From Salvelinus alpinus (lineage: Eukaryota > Chordata > Actinopteri > Salmoniformes > Salmonidae), in assembly GCF_045679555.1 (NCBI RefSeq), contig NC_092087.1, positions 87,890,390-87,954,389 of the forward strand: a stretch of 64,000 nt of DNA. The letters are read 5' to 3'. Both the position numbers and the translations under genes were made by a program. Positions 11,912 to 23,700 of this stretch are shown here, in pieces. The notes beneath the pieces are model-generated. The model was not told where the DNA came from, made no database searches, and saw only the letters and a list, made by a program, of their open reading frames with translations. Numbering within the stretch: position 1 is the stretch's first letter; every line of letters starts with the position of its first letter.

Positions 11912-14695
11912 ATGCCGAAGCCGAGCGCTTCCAAGGCGGCAGCTGAGACGGGGAAGACCCGCAGGTTCATCAGTGGTGTGGTGGAAGGTGAGAGTTCTAC
12001 TCGTCATCACGTCAAATGGTCTACTGTAAGATGTCAATCAAATAGCTTGCTGTAGGAAAGGCCTACAAATAGTGTCTGGTTTGATTCAATGTAGTTACAT
12101 TAAGCCACACATTTCAGTGCATGTGTCAGATTATAATAATATGGTATATTTGTATATACCATATAAATTCAGCAAAAAAAGAAACGTCCTCTCACTGTCA
12201 ACTGCGTTTATTTTCTAATTTTAGGAGGGCATTTTAGATCTATTAAGACATTGTAATTGTATAAAGACATTCAAATTCTATGAGGACATTTGGATTATCT
12301 GAGGACATTCTAGTTCTATGAATAATTTCAAGTTCTATGAATACATTCAAGTTCTATGAGTACATTCTAGTTCTATGAGGACATTCTAGTTCTATGAAGA
12401 CATTTTAAACGCAGCAAAAAAAGAAACGTTCTCTCACTGTCAACTGCGTTTATTTTCAGCAAACTTAACGTGTAAATATTTGTATGAACATAAGATTCAA
12501 CAACTGAGACATAAACTGAACAAGTTCCACAGACATGTGACTAACAGAAACAGAATGTGTCCCTGGACAAAAGGGGGTCAAAATCAAAAGTAACAGTCGG
12601 TATCTGGTGTGGCCACCAGCTGCATTAAGTACTGCAGTGCATCTCCTCCTCATGGACTGCACCAGATTTTCCAGTTCTTGCTGTGAGATGTTACCCCACT
12701 CTTCCACCAAGGCACCTGCAAGTTCCCGGACATTTCTGGGGGGAATGGCCCTAGCCCTCACCCTCCGATTCAACAGTTCCCAGACGTACTCAATGGGATT
12801 GAGATCCGGGCTCTTCGCTGGCCATGGCAGAACACTGACATTCCGGTCTTGCAGGAAATCACGCACAGAACAAGCAGTATGGCTGGTGGCATTGTCATGC
12901 TGGAGGGTCATGTCAGGATGAGCCTGCAGGAAGGGTACCACATGACAGAGGAAAATGTCTTCCCTATCATGCACAGCGTTGAGATTGCCTGCAATGACCA
13001 CAAGCTCAGTCCGATGATGCTGTGACACACCGCCCCAGACCATGACGGACCCTCCACCTCCAAATCGATCCCGCTCCAGAGTACAGGCCTCGGTGTAACT
13101 CTCATTTCTTCGACGATAAACGCGAATCCGACCATCACCCCTGGTGAGACAAAACCGCGTCTCGTCAGTGAAGAGCACTTTTTGCCAGTCCTGTCTGGTC
13201 CAGCAACGGTGGGTTTGTGCCCATAGGCGACGTTGTTGCCGGTGATGTCTGGTGAGGACCTGCCTTACAACAGGCCTACAAGCCCTCCGTCCAGCCTCTC
13301 TCAGCCTATTGCGGACAGTCTGAGCACTGATGGAGGGATTGTGCGTTCCTGGTGTAACTCGGGCAGTTGTTGTTGCCATCCTGTACCTGTCCCACAGGTG
13401 TGATGTTCGGATGTACCGATCCTGTGCAGGTGTTGTTACACGTGCCACTGCGAGAATGTTCAACTGTACGTCCTGTCTCCCTGTAGCGCTGTCTTAGGCA
13501 TCTCACAGTACGGACATCACAATTTATTGCCCTGGCCACATCTACAGTCCTCATGCCTCCTTGCAGCATGCCTAAGGCACGTTCATGCAGATGAGCAGGG
13601 ACCCTGGGCATCTTTCTTTTGGTGTTTTTCAGAGTCAGTAGAAAGGCCTCTTTAGTGTCCTAAGTTTTCATAACTGTGACCTTAATTGCTTACCGTCTGT
13701 AAGCTGTTAGTGTCTTAACGACCGTTTCACAGGTGCATGTTCATTAATATTTTATGGTTCATTGAACAAGCATGGGAAACAGTGTTTAACCCCTTTACAA
13801 TGAAGATCTGTGAAGTGATTTAGATTTTTACGAATTATCTTTGAAAGACAGGGTCCTGAAAAAGGGACGTTTCTTTTTTGGCTGAGTTTATATCAGGGAT
13901 GGGGAAACTCCAGTGCTGAGGGGTGGAGTGGTGTCACGTTCCCCCTATCTCTAGCAAACACAGCTGATTTAACCTAATTGCATTCTAAACTGAAGATCAC
14001 TATTAGTTGATCATTGGAGTCAGGTGTGTTAGCTGAGGCAAGAAGAGTGACCAATCAGGCTCTGGAGGACCGGAGTTACCCATCCCTGATATATATACAG
14101 TACCATTCAAAGGTTTGGACACACCTACACATTACAGGGTTTTTCTTTATTTTTTACAATTTTCTACATTGTAGAATAATAGTCAAGACATCAAAACTAT
14201 GAAATAGCACATATGGAATCATGTAGTAACCTAAAAAGTGTTCAACAAATCAAAATATATTTTATATTCTTCAAAGTAGCCACCCTGTGCCTTGATGACA
14301 GCTTCGCGTGCTCTGTGCTCCACGTTATGCATGACAACTGTAACAGTTTATATGACCTTTGCTTCACTCAGGCTTTTACGGGCGACCATGGACTATGGAA
14401 CAGAGGACTGAGCTTTTCCAGAGGTAGTAAACCATTTCTAAACACACACTCACCCATACTCTTTCTCTCCTTCTTCTTCACAGGGAACTTATTATCCACG
14501 TGTTTCTTTCACCTATCCAGTCCTTACAGGAAGTTGTTGCTTTGCGGGAAGTGTCTCATACAGTGTGTTTGTTTGTATAGGGAGCAGAAGTGGGGTCTGA
14601 ACACGTACCTCTACGCCCCTAAAGATGACTACAAACACAGAATGTACTGGAGGGACCTGTACTCACCTGAGGAGGCAGGTTAGGAGGACACCGCG

Positions 14696-14747
<52 letters not shown>

Positions 14748-17700
14748 CGTTGCAAACCCCTGACCCCTACATCAGTACCACCTAGTTACACCCCACCCTT
14801 AGTTCAGATAAGAGACATAGTGATTGTGATGTGTGTTGTTGTTGTTGTGGCGTTGCCTAGGAGACGCAGCTCCATATTGTGTCTGTTGATATGTTGTCAT
14901 GTCAGATCATCGTTGATGCCCTCACTTTGACCTGAAGATCCACTCCCCTTTACCTTTGATCTACTTAGATTGAATTGATCTACTTAGCAACCAACGCATT
15001 GTTGTAAAAGCCTCTGTCTTGAATGACACCATTTCCCCTAAATAGTAAAAGTAGATGGTGCACGTCTTTAGGGTATAGTTAGTCATTTTGAGACATGGAC
15101 AAATAAAATGTGTTCTTGTCAATCCATTTACCTGGTAAAGTGAAGGTAAAATTGTATTTTTAAAAAACTGACGTGGCACCCTCTTCCCTAATCTATACAG
15201 TATGTACAGGATATATAATGCACGACCTTTGACCTGGTCAAAAGTAGTGCACAATAAAGGGAATAGGGTGCCATTTGGGGTGAATGTTAATCTTCTGTTC
15301 CAGAGAAACTGGTTGCTCTGATAACTGCAGCGAAGAAGAACGGAGTGGACTTCATCTACGCCATCTCCCCTGGACTGGACATCACATTCTCCAACCCCAA
15401 AGAGGTGGCCACCCTGAAGAGGAAACTGGACCAGGTGATGTTCTAAACTATGGTAGCCTAGAACTGGACCAAGTGATGTTCCAGAACCATGGTAACCTAG
15501 AACTGGACCAAGTGATGTTCTAGAACTATGGTAGCCTAGAACTGGACCAAGTGATGTTCTAGAACTATGGTAGCCTAGAACTGGACCAAGTGATGTTCCA
15601 GAACCATGGTAACCTAGAACTGGACCAAGTGATGTTCTAGAACTATGGTAGCCTAGAACTGGACCAAGTGATGTTCTAGAACTATGGTAGCCTAGAACTG
15701 GACCAAGTGATGTTCCAGAACCATGGTAACCTAGAACTGGACCAAGTGATGTTCCAGAACTATGGTAGCCTAGAACTGGACCAAGTGATGTTCCAGAACT
15801 ATGGTAGCCTAGAACTGGACCAAGTGATGTTCTAGAAGTATGGTAGCCTAGAACGGGACCAGGTGGGGTTCTAGAAGTATGGTAGCCTAGAACGGGACCA
15901 GCTGGGGTTCTAGAAGTATGGTAGCCTAGAACTGGACCAGGTGGGGTTCTAGAAGTATGGTAGCCTAGAACGGGACCAGCTGGGGTTCTAGAAGTATGGT
16001 AGCCTAGAACTGGACCAGGTCAGGTGGGGTTCTAGAAGTATGTTTAGAGAGAAAGTGTGGCCTGTGAGGAAAGCTGATTTCTCCTCCCCTCTCCTCTTCC
16101 AGGTGAGTGGGTTTGGCTGCAGTTCCTTCTCCCTCCTCTTCGACGACATCGAGACAGAGATGTGTCCGGCGGACAAGCAGGCATTCAGCTCGTTCGCCCA
16201 CGCCCAGGTAGCTGTCACCAACGAGGTGTTCAAACACCTGGGACAGCCTGACACCTTCCTCTTCTGCCCCACAGGTGAGGTCAGAGGTCAGACCATCACC
16301 ACAGAATCAGAATGATCTAGAATGGACAAACGGTCAGTCAGACCCATAGAAATAGAATCAGAAGGATCTAGAATGGACATTCCAATTCCATATCAACATT
16401 CCAATGTCAGACAACCGCACAATGAGAATGTCATTGTAATTAAAAGCAGTGTTCCATTACATGTTGGTTGCTGGCAGCCATATTGGACACACCCTGTTTT
16501 AAAATTCAATAAAAAAGATTTATTTTCTCACAATTTGCTGCTTTTTGCAAGTGTCGTCAAGGACTAGAATGTCTGTGTGTGTTGTGGTTTGTTTCAGATT
16601 ACTGTGCAGCATTCTGCACTCCTAACGTCTCCCAGTCGGCCTACCTTCACACTGTGGGAGAGAACCTCCTACCTGGGATTGATGTTCTCTGGACAGGTGA
16701 GAGCAGACAGGAAGTCACTTTCCTTCATGTTGTTTTCCAACTATAGTCTGTTTGGTAAATTTTGCTCCTGGAATGTTTCCTCGGATGAGGGAGTTTTAAG
16801 GACATTACAATGCACATTGTTAAGACTATCAGGCATCCAATCTAACCCACTCTATGCTATCCTGTCCTGCAGGTCCAAAGGTGGTGTCGCACCACATCAC
16901 TGTAGAATCCATTGTAGAGGTGTCCTCTGTCCTGAAGAGGGCGCCGGTTATCTGGGACAACATCCACGCCAATGACTACGACCCCCAGAGAATCTTCATG
17001 GGACCATACAAGGTGTCTATTATTTATACTATGACCCCAGAGGATGAGACTATATAAGGTGTCTATTATTAATACTACGACCCCAGAGGATGAGACCATA
17101 CAAGGTGTCTATTATTAATACTACGACCCCAGAGGATGAGACCATACAAGGTGTCTATTATTAATACTATGACCCCAGAGGATGAGACCATACAAGGTGT
17201 CTATTATTAATACTATGACCCCAGAGGATGAGACCATACAAGGTGTCTATTATTAATACTATGACCCCAGAGGATGAGACCATACAAGGTGTCTATTATT
17301 AATACTACGACCCCAGAGGATGAGACCATACAAGGTGTCTATTATTAATACTATGACCCCAGAGGATGAGACCATACAAGGTGTCTATTATTAATACTAT
17401 GACCCCAGAGGATGAGACCATACAAGGTGTCTATTATTAATACTATGACCCCAGAGGATGAGACCATACAAGGTGTCTATTATTAATACTATGACCCCAG
17501 AGGATGAGACCATACAAGGTGTCTATTATTAATACTACGACCCCAGAGGATGAGACCATACAAGGTGTCTATTATTAATACTATGACCGCAGAGGATGAG
17601 ACCATACAAGGTGTCTATTATTAATACTACGACCCCAGAGGATGAGACCATACAAGGTGTCTATCGTTAATAGTATGACCGCAGAGGATGAGACCATACA

Positions 17701-20700
17701 AGGTGTCTATTATTAATACTATGACCCCAGAGGATGAGACTATACAAGGTGTCTATTATTAATACTACGACCCCAGAGGATGAGACCATACAAGGTGTCT
17801 ATTATTAATACTACGACCCCAGAGGATGAGACCATACAAGGTGTCTATTATTAATATTATGACCCCAGAGGATGAGACTATACAAGGTGTCTATTATTAA
17901 TACTACGACCCCAGAGGATGAGACCATACAAGGTGTCTATTATTAATACTACGACCCCAGAGGATGAGACCATACAAGGCTTCTATTATTAATACTATGA
18001 CCCCAGAGGATGAGACCATACAAGGTGTCTATTATTAATATTATGACCCCAGAGGATGAGACCTTACAATGTGTCTATTATTAATACTACGACCCCAGAG
18101 GATGAGACCATACACGGTGTCTATTATTAATACTATGACCCCAGAGGATGAGACCATGCAAGGTTTATATAATTAATACTACGACCCCAGAGGATGAGAC
18201 CATACAAGGTGTCTATTATTAATACTACGACCCCAGAGGATGAGACCATACAAGGCTTCTATTATTAATACTACGACCCCAGAGGATGAGACCATACAAG
18301 GTGTCTATTATTAATACTACGACCCCAGAGGATGAGACCATACAAGGTGTCTATTATTAATACTACGACCCCAGAGGATGAGACCATACAAGGCTTCTAT
18401 TATTAATACTATGACCCCAGAGGATGAGACCATACAAGGTGTCTATTATTAATACTACGACCCCAGAGGATGAGACCATACAAGGTTTATATAATTAATA
18501 CTATGACCCCAGAGGATGAGACCATACAAGGTGTCTATTATTAATACTATGACCCCAGGGGATGAGACCATACAAGGTGTCTATTATTAATACTACGACC
18601 CCAGGGGATGAGACCATACAAGGTGTCTATTATTAATACTACGACCCCAGAGGATGAGACCATACAAGGTGTCTATTATTAATACTACGACCCCAGAGGA
18701 TGAGACCATACAAGGCTTCTATTATTAATACTATGACCCCAGAGGATGAGACCATACAAGGTGTCTATTATTAATACTACGACCCCAGAGGATGAGACCA
18801 TACAAGGTTTATATAATTAATACTATGACCCCAGAGGATGAGACCATACAAGGTGTCTATTATTAATACTATGACCCCAGGGGATGAGACCATACAAGGT
18901 GTCTATTATTAATACTACGACCCCAGGGGATGAGACCATACAAGGTGTCTATTATTAATACTATGACCCCAGAGGATGAGACCATACAAGGTTTATATAA
19001 TTAATACGCTTTTCTATTCACCTTCTATTGTGGAAAGTTTATGATAATTATTGTCTTTTCAACCACTATTGCCTATATAATGCACTGCTATTGCACTATA
19101 AACAGTGTTCCATCAGCAGTGTTCCATCAGCAGTGTTCCATCATGTTTATAGTAGATGTAGAATAAAAGAGAAGTTGTTCTCCTCCACTACTGTGGTCCT
19201 CTTCTAGTGGGGTCTTGGGAACAATTTCAATTCAGGCAAGTTCACAAGGAGGTGAGCCTGAATTGAACCCAACCAACCCTGCTGCCAACAGTGTCTTTCA
19301 AACCTTCATCACAGATCCAGCTTGTTTCTCCATTAATCCACCTTGGATAGTTTCCCGGTCAGGTTGAACCCCCCTAATTCGCTACATTTCTTCCTCTCCT
19401 TAGGATCGTCCCACAGACCTGATCCCCAAGCTGAGAGGGGTGCTGACCAACCCTAACTGTGAGTACTACCCTAACTTCGTGGCGATCCACAACCTGGCGA
19501 CGTGGTGCCGGTCTGGAGGAGGACAGAGAGACGTGGAGATGAGTGAGTATCTATGAGGTGTTACTGTTTTACTCCTTTTAATGTCTTATGTGAGGCAGCT
19601 TGATGTACAAATAACCCCTGGACAGGACGCCAGTCTATCTCAGGGCCTTGCCCCCAATCCATCCACTGAGTGCCATGCAGAGAGGCATCGGCACCCATTT
19701 TTAGAGTCTTTGGTATGACTCAACCGGGGGGATTGAACCCCCAACCTTCCAATCTTAGGATGAACCACAATGCCAATGAGTTAAACTAACCCTAAACTAT
19801 GTCATCGCCCCAGCAGGTGATGATGATGATGAGGCAGGTTCAGACCCCTGCTACAGCCCCAGGAGAGCCCTCACCCTGGCCCTGACTGACTGGCTACAGG
19901 AGTTCCTCAGCACGGACCAGCCTGGAGGTACAGAGGGAAAGATGACCAACCAAGCAGCTTCAACATTCAATTCAATACAACTTTATTTATCCCCTCGTGG
20001 GCAAACACATGAAAACTTGACAAAAACAACACATCATAGTCTCCATGAGGACCGTGATTACAGATCCACTTTTTAATTACATCTATTCATTGTGAAGAGA
20101 TAAAACAGATGAATTAACTCTCTGGCTGTCGTCTTCACCTCAGGCCCTCGACCTCTGAACCCCACCCACCTGAAGAAAGAGTCCTCTGACGAAGAGCCCA
20201 TGCAGACTGACGTGGGAGACCCCGTGTACGTGCCAGGTTCTGGGGACAACCCCCTGTTCACAGCAGAACCCCTGACCCTGGACGATCTCCAGCTACTCTC
20301 AGAACTGTTCTACCTGCCGTATGAACACGGTTCTACTGCTAGAACCATGCTGACGGAACTGGACTGGCTGAAAGCACACAGAGAAGCAGTGGCAGAGGCA
20401 GAGACTGAGATGGTGAGGAGTGTGTGTGTGTTGGGACTGGGCTGAGATGGTGAGGAGTGTGTGTGTTGGGACTGGACTGAGATGGTGAGGAGTGTGTGTG
20501 TTGGGACTGGACTGAGATGGTGAGGAGTGTGTGTGTTGGGACTGGACTGAGATGGTGAGTAGTGTGTGTGTTGGGACTGGACTGAGATGGTGAGGAGTGT
20601 GTGTGTTGGGACTGAGATGGTGAGGAGTGTGTGTGTTGGGACTGGACTGAGATGGTGAAGAGTGTGTGTGTTGGGACTGAGATGGTGAGGAGTGTGTGTG

Positions 20701-23700
20701 TGTTGGGACTGAGATGGTGAGGAGTGTGTGTGTTGGGACTGGACTGAGATGGTGAAGAGTGTGTGTGTTGGGACTGGGATGGTGAGGAGTGTGTGTGTGT
20801 TGGGACTGAGATGGTGAGGAGTGTGTGTGTTGGGACTGAGATGGTGAGGAGTGTGTGTGTTGGGACTGGACTGAGATGGTGAGGAGTGTGTGTGTTGGGA
20901 CTGAGATGGTGAGGAGTGTGTGTGTTGGGACTGAGATGGTGAGGAGTGTGTGTGTTGGGACTGGACTGAGATGGTGAGGAGTGTGTGTGTTGGGACTGAG
21001 ATGGTGAGGAGTGTGTGTGTTGGGACTGAGATGGTGAGGAGTGTGTGTTGGGACTGAGATGGTGAGGAGTGTGTGTGTTGGGACTGAGATGGTGAGGAGT
21101 GTGTGTGTTGGGACTGAGATGGTGAGGAGTGTGTGTGTTGGGACTGAGATGGTGAGGAGTGTGTGTGTTGGGACTGAGATGGTGAGGAGTGTGTGTGTTG
21201 GGACTGAGATGGTGAGGAGTGTGTGTGTTGGGACTGGACTGAGATGGTGAAGAGTGTGTGTGTTGGGACTGAGATGGTGAGGAGTGTGTGTGTGTTGGGA
21301 CTGGGCTGAGATGGTGAGTAGTGTGTGTGTTGGGACTGGACTGAGATGGTGAGTAGTGTGTGTGTTGGGACTGGACTGAGATGGTGAGGAGTGTGTGTGT
21401 TGGGACTGAGATGGTGAGGAGTGTGTGTGTTGGGACTGGACTGAGATGGTGAAGAGTGTGTGTGTTGGGACTGGGATGGTGAGGAGTGTGTGTGTGTTGG
21501 GACTGAGATGGTGAGGAGTGTGTGTGTTGGGACTGGACTGAGATGGTGAGGAGTGTGTGTGTTGGGACTGAGATGGTGAGGAGTGTGTGTGTTGGGACTG
21601 AGATGGTGAGGAGTGTGTGTGTTGGGACTGAGATGGTGAGGAGTGTGTGTGTTGGGACTGAGATGGTGAGGAGTGTGTGTGTTGGGACTGGACTGAGATG
21701 GTGAGGAGTGTGTGTGTTGGGACTGGACTGAGATGGTGAGGAGTGTGTGTGTTGGGACTGAGATGGTGAGGAGTGTGTGTGTTGGGACTGAGATGGTGAG
21801 GAGTGTGTGTGTTGGGACTGAGATGGTGAGGAGTGTGTGTTGGGACTGAGATGGCGAGGAGTGTGTGTGTTGGGACTGAGATGGCGAGGAGTGTGTGTGT
21901 TGGGACTGGACTGAGATGGTGAGGAGTGTGTGTGTTGGGACTGAGATGGTGAGGAGTGTGTGTGTTGGGACTGAGATGATGAGGAGTGTGTGTGTTGGGA
22001 CTGAGATGGTGAGGAGTGTGTGTGTTGGGACTGGACTGGCTGAGATGGTGAGGAGTGTGTGTGTTGGGACTGAGATGGTGAGGAGTGTGTGTGTTGGGAC
22101 TGAGATGGTGAGGAGTGTGTGTGTTGGGACTGGACTGGCTGAAGGGACTGAGGCAGTGCGGGATATAGAGACAAGGACTGAGTGGGACAGACTCAATCAA
22201 TGTAATAATTTAAGTATCTTTATTGATGTGGAAATTGTAAGAACCTACATTGACAACTTTCTCTAACACACACACCCTCTTTCTCTTTCTCACTAACTCT
22301 GTCTCTCTGTCTCCATGTATCTCTCGGTCCCCTCTCTCCCTCTCTACAGACAGCAGAGTGGCGTTCCAGGGCCAAGTGTTTTGACGTGATGTGTGTTGCT
22401 GTGTTTACCATGTTTAACCGTCTGTCCAACGCCCCCAACCGGAGCATCCTCTACGACCTCTACAACTACATCTGTGACATTAAGAGTGGTGTCACCCTGG
22501 CCCGCGCCTACGTCAAACAATTAGGTACAACGGGGGGGGGGAAATAGTGTGTGTGTGAGACACATGAAGCGGCGCCGCAAAATAATTAAGTACAACGGGC
22601 GTGGCTGCGGGGGGGGAGAGACCCATATAGTATGTTGTTGTGTAGGTCACTGCGTTATTGTATGTTGCAGTACAAGGAGCTGTATGCAGTAGGCAATAAG
22701 CATATTGGTTGATGTATCATTTAAGTGTAAAATTGTTTGTGTCCACAGGGGGGCAGAGTAGGCCCTCAGGCCAGGTGATGACTGACGACCCAGAGCCCTG
22801 GGGGTTTAGAGGGGGTCTCTCCGGGGAGTTCCAGGTACGGCGCTTACCCCCATCATCCACCCCTTTAACCCCCATATCCCACCCTTTTAACCCCCATCAT
22901 CCACCCCTTTAACCCCCATATCCCACCCCTTTAACCCCCATATCCCACCCCTTTAACCCCCATCATCCGCCCCCTTTAACCCCCATATCCCACCCCTTTA
23001 ACCCCCATATCCCACCCCTTTAACCCCCATATCCGCCCCCTTTAACCCCCATATCCCACCCCTTTAACCCCCATATCCCACCCCTTTAAATCCCATATCC
23101 CACCCCTTTAACCCCCATATCCCACCCCTTTAACCCCCATCATCCACCCCTTTAACCCCCATATCCCACCCCTTTAACCCCCATCATCCACCCCTTTAAC
23201 CCCCATCATCCACCCCTTTAACCCCCATATCCCACCCCTTTAACCCCCATATCCCACCCCTTTAACCCCCATATTCCACCCCTTTAACCCCCATATCCCA
23301 CCCAAAATTGTTACTGGATGTGTGCAACAAAAGTTCCACATTCACCTTTTGCTACTATTTGTCTACGAGTACAATGTGATGCACCACACAGAACACACTA
23401 CAGCTGTATGTACTTCTGCTGTCACATTCACATCACAGATCAACACTCAATGACAAGCCACACACACACACAGGGGATCAGACAACCACCTAGACAGAGC
23501 CATTGATCTCTCAGGCATAACAAAGAGATCATTGACTTGGTACTGACTGGTTGATGACGATAGTATTGCTGTTGTTTATTGTTTAGAGAATGCTGCCTTG
23601 CCATGGTAACAGAGATCTGTTCCGCCACCCTCCTATGACATCAGTGTATTCTATACGACCCTTCTGCCCAGAAGACAAGGTTAGTTATTTCAATATATCT

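Noticed and set aside
14213-14683. 156-codon plus-strand open frame
   Set aside because: It joins a Tc1-like fragment, introns and parts of two oga exons by chance; the real exons are 14372-14423 and 14581-14678.
20299-22200. Three overlapping minus-strand open frames of more than 600 codons
   Set aside because: They are translations of a 30-35-bp minisatellite without stops on that strand. The peptides are pure repeats ([10 protein letters not shown]), and the region is an oga intron.
22852-23306. Telomere-like TTAACCCCC repeat
   Set aside because: The unit is about 23 bp (CCCTTTAACCCCCATATCCC) and not the vertebrate (TTAGGG)n repeat.
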